DNA of 64,000 nucleotides from the NCBI RefSeq assembly GCF_007827595.1, contig NZ_VISR01000005.1, positions 186,001-250,000 on the forward strand. Direction: 5' to 3'. The notes beneath the pieces are model-generated. The model was not told the DNA's origin, made no database searches, and worked only from the letters and a program-made list of their open reading frames with translations. The first letter of the stretch is position 1, and each line of letters opens with the position of its first letter. This document shows, in pieces, positions 23,605 through 32,456 of the stretch. This DNA is from Streptomyces sp. BK340 (GTDB taxonomy: Bacteria > Actinomycetota > Actinomycetes > Streptomycetales > Streptomycetaceae). Both the position numbers and the translations under genes were made by a program.

Positions 23605-24561
23605 ATGGCCGCAACCGACTGCCGCAACGACGCCGAGCACCTGCTCGCACTCCGCGGTGAGCTGCTCGAACTGCCGGTGCAGGACATCCCCGTCGACACG
23701 CTGCGGGTGACGGACTCACCCCGCAGCAGGGTGGAGGACCCGGGCCACTCCCGGGTCCTGGCCCAGGCCGGGGACGCGCTGCCGCCGGTGGTCGTGCATC
23801 GCGCGACCATGACGGTCGTCGACGGTGTCCACCGGCTGCGGGCGGCACAGCTACGAGGCCGCACCACCATCCCCGTCCGCTTCTTCGACGGCAGCGCGGA
23901 GGACGCGCGCCTGCTGGCGGTCGCCCTCAACGTCACCCACGGCCTGCCGCTGACCCTGGCCGAACGCACCGCGGCCGCGGAACGCGTCCTCACCGCCCGG
24001 CCGGACTGGTCCGACCGCGCGGTGGCCTCCCTCGCGGGACTGTCCGCCGGCAAGACGGCCGAGATACGGCGCCGGGTGCTCGACCCGGCGGCCCCCGGCG
24101 CCAAACGGATCGGCCGCGACGGGCGCGCCCGCCCACTGGACGCCTCCCACGGCCGCGCCCTGGCCGCCGCCCTGCTCAGGGAGGACCCGACGGCCTCGCT
24201 GCGCGCGATCGCCCGGGAGGCCGGGATCTCACCGGCCACCGTCGCCGACGTCCGCGCCCGGCTGGCCCGCGGCGACGACCCGGTCGGCACCCGCGGCTCC
24301 GCCCGCCGGACCCCCGCGCCCGCGGCACCCGGGCCCGCACCGGACCTGGGCGAGATACACCGCCGCCTGCGCCGTGACCCGGCGCTGCGCTTCAGCGAGA
24401 CCGGACGGTCCTTCCTGCGGCTGCTGGAGGCGGGCGCCGCACTCGCCCGGCACCGGGAGGGGATCGCCGCCGGCCTGCCCCCGCACTGCAGGGCCGCCGC
24501 GGCCCACCTGGCCCAGGCCTACGCGCAGAGCTGGGAACTGTTCGCCAACGAGCTGCAGTGA
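23605..24561 (+). CDS. StrR/NovG-like ParB-domain transcriptional activator
   Basis: 318 aa from ATG 23605 with GGAGG upstream. Residues about 15-95 form a ParB/RepB/Spo0J N-terminal domain (LPPVVVHRATMTVVDGVHRL, then GRTTIPVRFFDG), followed by LAERTAAAERVLTARPDWSD and a helix-turn-helix (IAREAGISPATVADVRAR), the layout of StrR-type antibiotic activators. A Pro/Ala linker leads to a helical C terminus. It is likely to switch on the biosynthetic cluster. It lies between the putative peptide pheromone gene and the SARP gene on the same strand. Confidence 0.83.
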   Translation: MAATDCRNDAEHLLALRGELLELPVQDIPVDTLRVTDSPRSRVEDPGHSRVLAQAGDALPPVVVHRATMTVVDGVHRLRAAQLRGRTTIPVRFFDGSAEDARLLAVALNVTHGLPLTLAERTAAAERVLTARPDWSDRAVASLAGLSAGKTAEIRRRVLDPAAPGAKRIGRDGRARPLDASHGRALAAALLREDPTASLRAIAREAGISPATVADVRARLARGDDPVGTRGSARRTPAPAAPGPAPDLGEIHRRLRRDPALRFSETGRSFLRLLEAGAALARHREGIAAGLPPHCRAAAAHLAQAYAQSWELFANELQ

Positions 24562-24665
24562 CGCACTGCGGCACCGCGCCGGCCGCACGAACCGCGGCCC
24601 ACACCGGCAGAGCCGGACACCGGGCCACCGCCCGGCCGAGGTCCGCCGGACAACGGGGAGAACCA

Positions 24666-26537
24666 ATGCGAGTCAATCTTCTGGGACCACTGGAGATCTA
24701 CACCGGCGAACCCGGCGTCAACGCCGTCCCGGCAGCGCAGAAAGTACGCCAGACCCTGGCCGTACTGGTGCTGAACGCCAACCGGGTGGTGCGCTTCGAG
24801 CAGCTCATGGAAGAGCTGTGGGAGGACAACCCGCCCGCCAGCGCCCACACCGCCCTGCAGACGTACGTGTACGAGATCCGCAAACGCTTCGCCCTCGGCA
24901 ACCCGAGGAGCGGCGGACCCGACCGCGGCACCGGCCGGCCCGTGCTCGGCACGGCGAGCGGCGGCTACCAGCTCAGCCTGCCCGAGGACCAGGTGGACGC
25001 CTACCGGTTCGAGCCGCTCGTCGCCCGGGCCCGCAAGGAGTTCCGCGCCGGAGACCACCGGCGCGCCCGCGAATCGGTCGCCGCGGCCATGGCGCTCTGG
25101 CGGGACGCGGCCCTCGTCGACGTCCGTAAAGGACCCCTGCTGCAGGCCGAGGCGCTGCGCCTGAACGAACTCCACACCAGCGCCACCACCCTGCGCATCG
25201 AGGCCGACCTCCAGCTCGGCCGGCACCACGAGCTGATCGGCGAACTGACCTCCCTGGCCGCCCTCGAACCCACCAACGAGACCGTCCAGCGCAACCTGAT
25301 GACGGCCCTGTACCGCACCGACCGCCGTGCCGACGCCCTCCGCGTCTACCAGCGCGCCCGCTCCCAGATCGCGGACGAGTTCGGACTCGACCCCTCACCC
25401 GAACTCCAGGCCCTGCACACGGCCATCCTCCAGTCCGACACCAGCCTGCTGCGACCGGCCGAACCGTCCCCGGCACCGGCCACGCCCGCCCCCGCCCCCC
25501 GCGTGCCGTGCCACCTACCCGCACCGCAGGAACGGCTGACCGGCCGCGGCGGCCAGCTCGCCCGCGCCATCGGCGCACTCACCGCCAAGGCCGCGCCCGG
25601 ACCGGCGCTCGTCGTGGTGAGCGGCGCCCCCGGCACCGGCAAGAGCGAACTGTGCCGGCACGCGGCCCGCCGGGCCAGCGGCCACTACCCGGACGGCCAG
25701 CTCTACGGCCGCCTCCTCGACGACACCGGACGGCCCGTCGGCCACGCCGAGATCCTCCGCTCCTTCCTGCGCGGACTCGGCGCGACGGAGGACCTGCTGC
25801 ACCTGGGCACGACCGACCTGAGCCTGATGTACCGCACCTGGACCGCCGACCGGCGCGTCCTGGTGGTCCTGGACGACGTGACCGGCCCGGACGACCTCGG
25901 CCTGCTGCTCCCCTCCGGCTACGGCTGCGGCGCGGTCATCAGCAGCCGACGGCGGCTGTTCGTCTCCTCCAGCACCGAACACATCGAGCTGGACCGGCTG
26001 CCACTCGACGACTGCCTGCACCTGCTGGTCTCCCTGGTGCCCGAGCACCGCATCACCATGGACCCGGACGGCGCCCGGCAGCTGGCCGAGCTGTGCCACG
26101 GCCTGCCCACCGCCCTGTTCGCCGTCGCCGCCCGACTCCGCCTGCGCCCGCACTGGACCGCCCGTCAGGCGATCACCTGGGCGACGACCGCCGCACAGGC
26201 CGGTGAGGACCCGCTGGGGCTGCGGGCCGCACTGGAACGCACCCTCGCCACACTCCCCGCCCACCTCCGCCGCGCGGCACACACCCTGCTCACCCCGAGC
26301 GCCCCCGACCGGCCCGCCCCCGCCCCGGCGGCCGCCCTCCTCGGCACCGGCGAGCAGCAGGCCGCGACCCTGCTCGAAGAACTGGTGGACGCCTACCTGC
26401 TGAGCGCGACGACCCCTCCGTCCACGGACGGCTGCTACAGCTGGGAGCCGGCGGCCCGCGCGCTGCGGGACTCGATGAGCCGCGCCGTTCCGGCGGCACC
26501 TGCCGGCAACGCCGTCCGGCATCCGATGGCGGCCTGA
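24666..26537 (+). CDS. SARP-family regulator with NB-ARC-like ATPase domain (AfsR-like)
   Basis: 623 aa. Residues 1-100 form an OmpR-type winged helix (VNLLGPLEIY to QTYVYEIRKRF), 110-262 a bacterial transcriptional activator (BTAD) domain, then a Pro/Ala linker and an ATPase region with P-loop GAPGTGKS (320-327) and a Walker B-like VLVVLDDV. There is no C-terminal TPR array, so it is shorter than AfsR. SARPs bind direct heptamer repeats and activate antibiotic genes; the ATPase part usually autoregulates. With the StrR-like and LuxR-like genes next door, this cluster has at least three dedicated regulators. Confidence 0.92.
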   Translation: MRVNLLGPLEIYTGEPGVNAVPAAQKVRQTLAVLVLNANRVVRFEQLMEELWEDNPPASAHTALQTYVYEIRKRFALGNPRSGGPDRGTGRPVLGTASGGYQLSLPEDQVDAYRFEPLVARARKEFRAGDHRRARESVAAAMALWRDAALVDVRKGPLLQAEALRLNELHTSATTLRIEADLQLGRHHELIGELTSLAALEPTNETVQRNLMTALYRTDRRADALRVYQRARSQIADEFGLDPSPELQALHTAILQSDTSLLRPAEPSPAPATPAPAPRVPCHLPAPQERLTGRGGQLARAIGALTAKAAPGPALVVVSGAPGTGKSELCRHAARRASGHYPDGQLYGRLLDDTGRPVGHAEILRSFLRGLGATEDLLHLGTTDLSLMYRTWTADRRVLVVLDDVTGPDDLGLLLPSGYGCGAVISSRRRLFVSSSTEHIELDRLPLDDCLHLLVSLVPEHRITMDPDGARQLAELCHGLPTALFAVAARLRLRPHWTARQAITWATTAAQAGEDPLGLRAALERTLATLPAHLRRAAHTLLTPSAPDRPAPAPAAALLGTGEQQAATLLEELVDAYLLSATTPPSTDGCYSWEPAARALRDSMSRAVPAAPAGNAVRHPMAA

Positions 26538-26597
26538 CAGCAGCGGGCGCCGCAGACCCGGGCCGGATCAGCCGAAGCGCACGTCACGCGCGCCCCC

Positions 26598-27422
26598 TCA
26601 CCGCTTGTTGAGGCGCAGCGCGGTACGCGCGACGAGGTCGCTGACGCCGGCGGGGGCGAGGCGCAGCAGGGGGGCCGACACCGCCCCGGGACCCACGCGG
26701 TAGCGGCGGTGCGGCTTCTGCGCGAGGAGAGCGCGGCGCACGGTGCGGGCGACGGTCTCCGGACCGGGCGGCGACCACGAGGCGACGCGCCGGCGGGCGG
26801 CCATGTAGCCGTGCGCGTACCGCGACTCGGCCGGAAAGTCCGCCAGGCCCTTGGAGAGCAAGGGCGTGTCGATGAAGCCGGGCTCGACCAGGCAGGCGTG
26901 GACACCGCTGCCGGCGATCTCCATGCGCAGGCTGTCGGTCAGGGCCTCCAGCGCGTACTTGCTCGCGCAGTACCAGCCGGTGAACGGGACGGAGACCAGC
27001 CCCCCGAGCGAACTCACCTGGACGATCCGCCCCTCGCCCCTGCGCCGCATGCCCGGCAGCACCAGCCGGGTCATCCGCGCCACGCCCAGCAGATTGACCT
27101 CCAGGGCGTCCCGGGCAACCTCCTCGGACACGTCCTCGAAGGCGCCGACCGGTGCGACTCCCGCGTTGTTGACCAGGGCCCAGGGTCCCCCCTCCGTCAC
27201 CTCGTCGATCTCCGTGACGGCGTCCTGGCAGGAGCGCCGGTCCGTCACGTCCAGGAGCACGGTGCGCACGGTGAGCCCGACTTCGGCCGCGGCGGCCACG
27301 AGCTTCTCCGCCTTGTCAGGGGTGCGGGCGGTGCCGATGACGTTGAAGCGGCGGGCGGCCAGGTCGAGCGCGGTGGCCCTGCCGATACCGCTGGTGGCTC
27401 CGGTGACGACGACGGTCTTCAA
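26598..27422 (-). CDS. Short-chain dehydrogenase/reductase
   Basis: 274 aa from TTG 27422, preceded by AAGGA at a spacing of 7; the homology begins right at KTVVVTGATSGIG. NAD(P) motif TGATSGIGRA, NNAG, and the catalytic YCASK. A classical SDR of oxidoreductase type; substrate unknown. It converges with the SARP gene (60-bp gap) and lies between the biosynthetic cluster and the conserved chromosome, so I treat it as a boundary gene. Confidence 0.88.
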   Translation of the reverse strand: MKTVVVTGATSGIGRATALDLAARRFNVIGTARTPDKAEKLVAAAAEVGLTVRTVLLDVTDRRSCQDAVTEIDEVTEGGPWALVNNAGVAPVGAFEDVSEEVARDALEVNLLGVARMTRLVLPGMRRRGEGRIVQVSSLGGLVSVPFTGWYCASKYALEALTDSLRMEIAGSGVHACLVEPGFIDTPLLSKGLADFPAESRYAHGYMAARRRVASWSPPGPETVARTVRRALLAQKPHRRYRVGPGAVSAPLLRLAPAGVSDLVARTALRLNKR

Positions 27423-27535
27423 GGGGCGGTCCTTGTGAGAAGGGTGGGGCGGGCCGGGCCGCCTCTCCGGATTCTTGATCACCTTCTGCACAACTATGTC
27501 GCACATGGGAGCAGATATCCGTTCAAGGCGCGTCC

Positions 27536-27565
27536 GGGGCGGACGACCCGCACGTCGTCCGCCCC
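27536..27565 (-). terminator. Hairpin terminator downstream of the DUF5324 gene
   Basis: Perfect 12-bp inverted repeat GGGGCGGACGAC (27536-27547) with a 6-nt loop, about 57 bp past the DUF5324 stop on the minus strand. Confidence 0.75.
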
Positions 27566-27622
27566 ACGGCCCCGCCGGCACTCGGGTCGGCACCCGGACG
27601 GTGCCGACCCCCTCAGCCCTCC

Positions 27623-28324
27623 TCAGTCCTTGTCCTCCCGGTCGGCCGCGTCCTCCTCGGCCTGCTTCGCCCGCACGTCCGGGTCCAGCGCCGAGGGACC
27701 CGTGCCGTCCACCGAACTCAGCCGGCCGGACTCGGGCACCTCCGTCGCGGCGGGCGGCTCCACCAGCCAGTCGGGATTGGCCTGCTTGTCCCACCACTTC
27801 CAGGCGCAGAACGCACCACCCGCCACCAGGCCGAGCAGCGCCAGCACCTTCAGGGAACGGCCCCTGCGGGAACGCCGCTCGTTCCTTCGGGCCAGCTTCT
27901 GGATCTCCTGCGCCGAGACCTGGCCGCGCAGCGCCACCAGCGCGGCGGCACCCCGCGCGGCGGCCTCGTCCGCCACCGGAGCGGCGGCGGCCATCGCATG
28001 CTCGATCTTCGGACGCGAGTACTCGGCCGCCTGCCGTGCGGCCTTCCGGGTCAGGTCAGCGGCCTCCTGCGCCGCCAGGTCCACCTTCGGCGGCACATGC
28101 GCGAGGGCCTGCTCCAGTCGCGGAGCGAGCCGCGCGTCGTACTGCACACGGGCCTGTTCGGCGGCCTGGGACACCACGGGCGCCAGCCGTACGCGTGCCT
28201 CCTGTGCGTAGTGCGAGGCGCGCTCCTTGGCTGTGTCGGCGTAGGGCGCCACCACTTCCGCGGCGTGCAGCACGCTGTCCTTCGCCGAGCCGGTCGCGGC
28301 GCGCACGCTGTCGATGCGGGTCAC
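27623..28324 (-). CDS. DUF5324 family membrane-anchored protein
   Basis: 233 aa from GTG with GGAGGAG upstream. A long Ala/Glu/Lys/Arg-rich helical N-terminal part (about 1-150) is followed by a basic stretch (RRNERRSRRGRSLK), one transmembrane segment (VLALLGLVAGGAFCAWKWW) and an acidic tail. It matches the actinobacterial DUF5324 family from this chromosomal neighbourhood, next to the cyclophilin gene. Function unknown; the helical region could be coiled coil at the membrane. Confidence 0.8.
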   Translation of the reverse strand: MTRIDSVRAATGSAKDSVLHAAEVVAPYADTAKERASHYAQEARVRLAPVVSQAAEQARVQYDARLAPRLEQALAHVPPKVDLAAQEAADLTRKAARQAAEYSRPKIEHAMAAAAPVADEAAARGAAALVALRGQVSAQEIQKLARRNERRSRRGRSLKVLALLGLVAGGAFCAWKWWDKQANPDWLVEPPAATEVPESGRLSSVDGTGPSALDPDVRAKQAEEDAADREDKD

Positions 28325-28567
28325 GGGTCTCCTCCTCCTCGGTGGCGTACGGTAATTCGCCTTTCCACCCTTTTAAGGATCATGCCTGCCCGCAGCCCGC
28401 GCGTCATGCGAGGGCGGGCATATGGGTGCAACAAGGGCTCCCTGTCGACCCTGCCACGAATCACGGCCGGGCGCTCCCCTCGCGGCGGAACCCAGGCCGG
28501 CCGGGCGTCAGGGGCCCCGCACCGTGCGAGGATCGGGGAGTCACACGAGGACAACGGAAGGCGGATC

Positions 28568-29101
28568 GTGGCCGAGCAGCTCTACGCCACCCTGAAGACC
28601 AACCACGGCGACATCGTCATCAGGCTGTTCCCGAACCACGCGCCCGCGACGGTCAGAAACTTCGTCGAGCTCGCCCAGGGCGAACGGGAGTGGACGCACC
28701 CGGGCACCGGCGCCGTGAGCCACGACAAGCTCTACGACGGCACCGTCTTCCACCGGGTCATCGGCGGCTTCATGATCCAGGGCGGCGACCCCCTGGGCAA
28801 CGGCATCGGCGGCCCCGGCTACGAGTTCGGCGACGAATTCCACCCCGACCTGCGCTTCGACCGCCCCTATCTGCTCGCCATGGCCAACGCGGGTCCGGGC
28901 ACCAACGGCTCCCAGTTCTTCATCACGGTCAGCCCCACCCCGCACCTGAACCGCAAGCACACGATCTTCGGCGAGGTCGCGGACGTCGCCGGCCAGAAGG
29001 TCGTGGACGCGATCGCCGCCGTACCGACCACGCTCCCGAACAACCGGCCGGTCAACGACGTCGTCATCGAGACGATCGTCGTGGAGAAGCGCGAGGGCTG
29101 A
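28568..29101 (+). CDS. Peptidyl-prolyl cis-trans isomerase, cyclophilin type
   Basis: 177 aa from GTG 28568 (GGAAGG upstream). Cyclophilin motifs are all present: FHRVIGGFMIQGGD, GTNGSQFFIT and HLNRKHTIFGEV. Cytosolic, no signal peptide. It catalyses proline isomerisation in protein folding. It is divergent from the DUF5324 gene and upstream of the rhomboid gene. Confidence 0.96.
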   Translation: MAEQLYATLKTNHGDIVIRLFPNHAPATVRNFVELAQGEREWTHPGTGAVSHDKLYDGTVFHRVIGGFMIQGGDPLGNGIGGPGYEFGDEFHPDLRFDRPYLLAMANAGPGTNGSQFFITVSPTPHLNRKHTIFGEVADVAGQKVVDAIAAVPTTLPNNRPVNDVVIETIVVEKREG

Positions 29102-29224
29102 ATCCGGGCGCGCCCCGGCATCCGCCCCAGAAAACCGCAGGGAACCAAACGTCCCGCTCGTCCGTAGGGAAGAACGGGGCGGGGTATGGGCCGGGGGACA
29201 GGCCACGACCAGCAAGGGGATCTC

Positions 29225-30109
29225 ATGGAACAGGCCGAAGGCAGTACGCAGGACGCCCGCAGCCTGCCCGGGTGCTACCGGCACCCGGACCGCGAGACCG
29301 GCGTGCGCTGCACCCGCTGCGAGCGCCCCATCTGCCCCGAGTGCATGGTCAGCGCCTCGGTCGGCTTCCAGTGCCCCGAATGCGTACGCAGCGGTTCCGG
29401 CACCGGACACGCCCCGGCCGCGTCCCAGCCGCGCACGGTGGCCGGCGGGACGGTCACGGCCGACCCACGGCTGGTCACCAAGATCCTCATCGGGATCAAC
29501 ATCGCCGTGTTCATCGCGGTCCAGGCCAAGAGCTCGCTGCTGAACGACCTGGTCCTGATCGGCCAGTGGCCCCCGAAGCCCTACCAGCCGACGATGGGCG
29601 TCGTCGAGGGCGAGTGGTACCGCTTCGTGACGTCGATGTTCACGCACGAGGCGCCCTGGCACATCGGCTTCAACATGCTCAGCCTGTGGTGGATCGGCGG
29701 CCCGCTCGAAGCGGCCCTCGGCCGGGCCCGCTATCTCGCGCTGTACTTCGTCTCCGGGCTGGCCGGCGGTGCGCTGACGTATCTGCTCGCAGACCCGTCG
29801 CAGGCCTCGCTCGGCGCCTCCGGTGCGATCTTCGGCCTGTTCGGCGCGACCGCGGTCCTGATGCGCCGGCTGAACTACGACATGCGGCCGATCATCGCCC
29901 TGCTGGTGATCAACCTGATCTTCACCTTCGGCTTCCACAACATCGCCTGGCAGGCCCACATCGGCGGCCTGGTCGCCGGTGTCGTCACCGGCTACGCCAT
30001 GGTCCACGCCCCGCGCGAGAAGCGGACGCTGGTCCAGTACGGCACCTGTGTGCTCGTCCTGGCCGTGGTGGTGGTCATGGTGCTGCTCAGGACCGCTCAG
30101 CTCACCTGA
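29225..30109 (+). CDS. Rhomboid family intramembrane serine protease
   Basis: 294 aa from ATG 29225. The N terminus carries a B-box-like zinc-binding segment with paired Cys/His (CYRH, CTRC, CPEC, CPEC, about 15-55). Six membrane spans follow with the catalytic Ser in GASGAIFGL and His in AHIGGL. It cleaves membrane proteins within the bilayer; substrates unknown. It is 123 bp downstream of the cyclophilin gene. Confidence 0.93.
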   Translation: MEQAEGSTQDARSLPGCYRHPDRETGVRCTRCERPICPECMVSASVGFQCPECVRSGSGTGHAPAASQPRTVAGGTVTADPRLVTKILIGINIAVFIAVQAKSSLLNDLVLIGQWPPKPYQPTMGVVEGEWYRFVTSMFTHEAPWHIGFNMLSLWWIGGPLEAALGRARYLALYFVSGLAGGALTYLLADPSQASLGASGAIFGLFGATAVLMRRLNYDMRPIIALLVINLIFTFGFHNIAWQAHIGGLVAGVVTGYAMVHAPREKRTLVQYGTCVLVLAVVVVMVLLRTAQLT

Positions 30110-30119
30110 TACCGAACCG

Positions 30120-30330
30120 TTGTCCACAGCGGGTGCCGGATCTTGTGCACGCTGTGCGGAAACAGCTGTGCCCCCTGCCGCTCGGATGCGTTTCCGCAGG
30201 TCGGGCAGGGGGCGAACGGATGTATGAGGGCCGGTAGGGCAGTCACACCGGCGTCAACGTCCGATGGGTTATCCACAGATCGTAGTCTTTTCCCCAGGGG
30301 GGTGTGGATATTGGACCAGGCTGTGGATAA
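30120..30330. promoter_or_regulatory. Cluster of four DnaA-box-like sequences
   Basis: TTGTCCACA (30120-30128), TTATCCACA (30269-30277), TGTGGATAT (30303-30311) and TGTGGATAA (30322-30330) lie in the 259-bp spacer between the convergent rhomboid and crgA genes. The first matches the Streptomyces consensus and the second and fourth the general bacterial consensus. This is not an origin (no dnaA/dnaN, too few boxes) but could titrate DnaA near oriC. Confidence 0.7.
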
Positions 30331-30368
30331 CTCAGTGAACAACCCTGGGCAGAGCTAGCGCGGACCCG

Positions 30369-30623
30369 CTACTTCCACTGCGTGGAGACGCCGAACCCGG
30401 CGGCGATGAAGCCGAAGCCGACCACGATGTTCCAGTTGTCCAGGCTGTCGATCGGCAGCGAGCCGTTGCTCACATAAAAGACGACGATCCAGGCCAGGCC
30501 GATGAGGAACATGGCCAGCATGACCGGCGCGACCCAGGCGCGGTTGGCGAGCTTGATGGCCTGCCCCTGCTTCGCGGGCGGCGGCGTGTAGTCGGCCTTC
30601 TTGCGGATACGTGACTTCGGCAC
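30369..30623 (-). CDS. crgA: Cell division protein CrgA
   Basis: 84 aa from GTG 30623 (AGGAGA upstream). Basic N terminus ([14 protein letters not shown]) and two transmembrane helices ([33 protein letters not shown]), the CrgA layout. CrgA coordinates FtsZ-dependent septation in aerial hyphae and, in mycobacteria, binds FtsI and PBPs. It is divergent from the DUF881 gene, as in the S. coelicolor core region. Confidence 0.95.
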   Translation of the reverse strand: MPKSRIRKKADYTPPPAKQGQAIKLANRAWVAPVMLAMFLIGLAWIVVFYVSNGSLPIDSLDNWNIVVGFGFIAAGFGVSTQWK

Positions 30624-30763
30624 GAGGGTCTCTCCTGTCGATGCGCTGCGTGGCCGCGCAGGTAACTGGGTCGGTCCGGGGCAGCGTACAAGGGGACACT
30701 GAGTGCTCCCCCGGGCGTCCGTTAGCGTAGTGCTTCCGCGGCGCCGAAGGAGATAAGGGTACG

Positions 30764-31552
30764 TTGAGCAATTCTGCCGACTCCCCCGGGACGGGATCAA
30801 CGGGTTCCGGCCCGTCTCGTGGACCCCGCTTCCGCCCGGTGCGGATTCTCACGATCGCTGTCTTCGCTCTGGCCGGGCTCATCTTCTTCACCAGCTTCAA
30901 CACGGCCAAGGGCACCGACATCCGGCAGGACGGCTCCCTGCTGAAGCTGTCCGACCTGATCCAGGAGCGCAGCCGCAAGAACAAGGGGCTGGACGAGTCA
31001 AACGCCACGCTGCGTGACAGCGTGGACGCGCTCGCCGAGGGCGACGACGGGAGCACCAGGGCCCAGGACGAGAAGCTCCGGGGCCTGGAGGACACGGCGG
31101 GCACCCAGAAGCTCACCGGCAAGGCGATCAGCGTCACCCTCAACGACGCCCCGCCGAACGCGACCGCCAAGCTCCCCGGCTACCCCGAGCCGCAGCCCGA
31201 CTACCTGGTCATCCACCAGCAGGACCTGCAGGCCGTGGTGAACGCCCTGTGGCAGGGCGGGGCCAAGGGCATCAAGGTCATGGACCAGCGGCTGATCTCC
31301 ACCAGCGCGGTGCGCTGCGTCGGCAACACCCTGATCCTCCAGGGCCGTGTCTACTCGCCGCCGTACAAGATCACCGCTGTCGGGGACCCCGGAAAGCTGC
31401 AGCAGGCGCTCGCCGCGAGCAAGGCGATCCAGACCTACATGGTGTACGTCAACGTCTACGGTCTCGGCTGGAAAGTCACCGAGGACGGGACGGTGACTCT
31501 GCCGGGCTACTCGGGCACAGTGGATCTGCACTACGCGAAGCCAGTGGAGTAG
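30764..31552 (+). CDS. DUF881 family membrane protein
   Basis: 262 aa from TTG 30764, preceded by GAAGGAGAT. One N-terminal transmembrane segment (about 28-45), a coiled-coil stretch ([20 protein letters not shown]) and the extracytoplasmic DUF881 domain ([31 protein letters not shown]). The family is linked to division-site proteins in Gram-positives and lies next to crgA and the sortases here; the molecular role is not established. Confidence 0.9.
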   Translation: MSNSADSPGTGSTGSGPSRGPRFRPVRILTIAVFALAGLIFFTSFNTAKGTDIRQDGSLLKLSDLIQERSRKNKGLDESNATLRDSVDALAEGDDGSTRAQDEKLRGLEDTAGTQKLTGKAISVTLNDAPPNATAKLPGYPEPQPDYLVIHQQDLQAVVNALWQGGAKGIKVMDQRLISTSAVRCVGNTLILQGRVYSPPYKITAVGDPGKLQQALAASKAIQTYMVYVNVYGLGWKVTEDGTVTLPGYSGTVDLHYAKPVE

Positions 31553-31573
31553 GTCCCCCGTCAGGAGCCGCCG

Positions 31574-32242
31574 GTGCGCGTGATCGTCCGGACCGTCAGC
31601 GAACTGTGCATCACCGTCGGCACCCTGATCGTGCTCTTCGTCGTCTACGTGCTGTTCTGGACGGGCGTCGAGGCCGACGGCGTCATGAGCGACCAGATCG
31701 ACCAGTTGCACCAGCAGTGGTCGAGGGGGAGCGGCGGGGCCGCGCCGAGCGCGGCGGATCCGGCGGCCTACCACTACGGCAGGCCGTTCGCGATCATGTA
31801 CGTCCCGCGGCTCGGTTCCACGTGGAACAAGCCGGTGCTGGAGGGCACGGGCACCGACGTGCTGAAGAAGGGTCTCGCCCACTACACCGGGACCGCGCGG
31901 CTCGGGCAGGAGGGCAACTTCGCGGTCGCCGGTCACCGGCGCACTTACGGAGACCCCTTCAAGGACTTCCCGCGGCTGCGGTCCGGTGACGCGGTGGTGC
32001 TCACGGACGGAACCACCTGGTTCACGTATCGGATCGACAAAGGGCCCTACAAAACCGTGCCGACGGACGTTGAGGTGATCGACGCTGTGCCACGTAAGTC
32101 GGGGTACACGCGTCCGGGCCGGTATCTGACGCTGACCACGTGCGATCCGGAATGGGGGCACAGTCACCGGCTGATCGTGTGGGCGCACCTCGATTCCACC
32201 CAGCCCGTGGAGTCAGGCGAACCGGAGGCGTTGCGCCGTTAG
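31574..32242 (+). CDS. Class E sortase (first of three)
   Basis: 222 aa from GTG, N-terminal membrane anchor (about 7-30), then a sortase barrel: catalytic His in VAGHRRTYG, Cys in LTTCDPEW and Arg in HSHRLIVW. The enzyme would cut an LAxTG-type sorting signal and join surface proteins (chaplins in Streptomyces) to peptidoglycan. It has the shortest N terminus of the three sortases in this operon and is the most divergent. It follows the DUF881 gene by 21 bp. Confidence 0.9.
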   Translation: MRVIVRTVSELCITVGTLIVLFVVYVLFWTGVEADGVMSDQIDQLHQQWSRGSGGAAPSAADPAAYHYGRPFAIMYVPRLGSTWNKPVLEGTGTDVLKKGLAHYTGTARLGQEGNFAVAGHRRTYGDPFKDFPRLRSGDAVVLTDGTTWFTYRIDKGPYKTVPTDVEVIDAVPRKSGYTRPGRYLTLTTCDPEWGHSHRLIVWAHLDSTQPVESGEPEALRR

Positions 32243-32294
32243 TCTGGTGCAGTACGGCGTGAGTCAGGTGCCGTGGTGGAACGGAAGGGACGGC

Positions 32295-32456
32295 ATGTAC
32301 GGCTGGATCTGGCGGCATCTGCCGGGGAACGCGTGGGTGAGGGCGCTGATCTCACTCGTACTGGTCCTGGCCGTGATCTACGTCCTCTTCCAGTACGTCT
32401 TTCCCTGGGCCGAACCGCTGCTGCCCTTCAACGATGTGACGGTGGACAACCAGTGA
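32295..32456 (+). CDS. Small single-pass membrane protein (53 aa)
   Basis: 53 aa from ATG 32295 with AAGGGAC upstream; an upstream GTG would add 16 residues with no gain in homology. It is nearly all one hydrophobic helix (ALISLVLVLAVIYVLFQYVF) with a Trp-rich start and a short acidic tail. It overlaps the pabA-like start by 4 bp (GTGA), so it is expressed with the sortase operon. Function unknown; perhaps a sortase partner. Confidence 0.75.
   Translation: MYGWIWRHLPGNAWVRALISLVLVLAVIYVLFQYVFPWAEPLLPFNDVTVDNQ

Noticed and set aside
30110..30368. Replication origin suggested by DnaA boxes
   Set aside because: Only four boxes, no dnaA, dnaN or gyrB neighbours, and the Streptomyces oriC has many more boxes.
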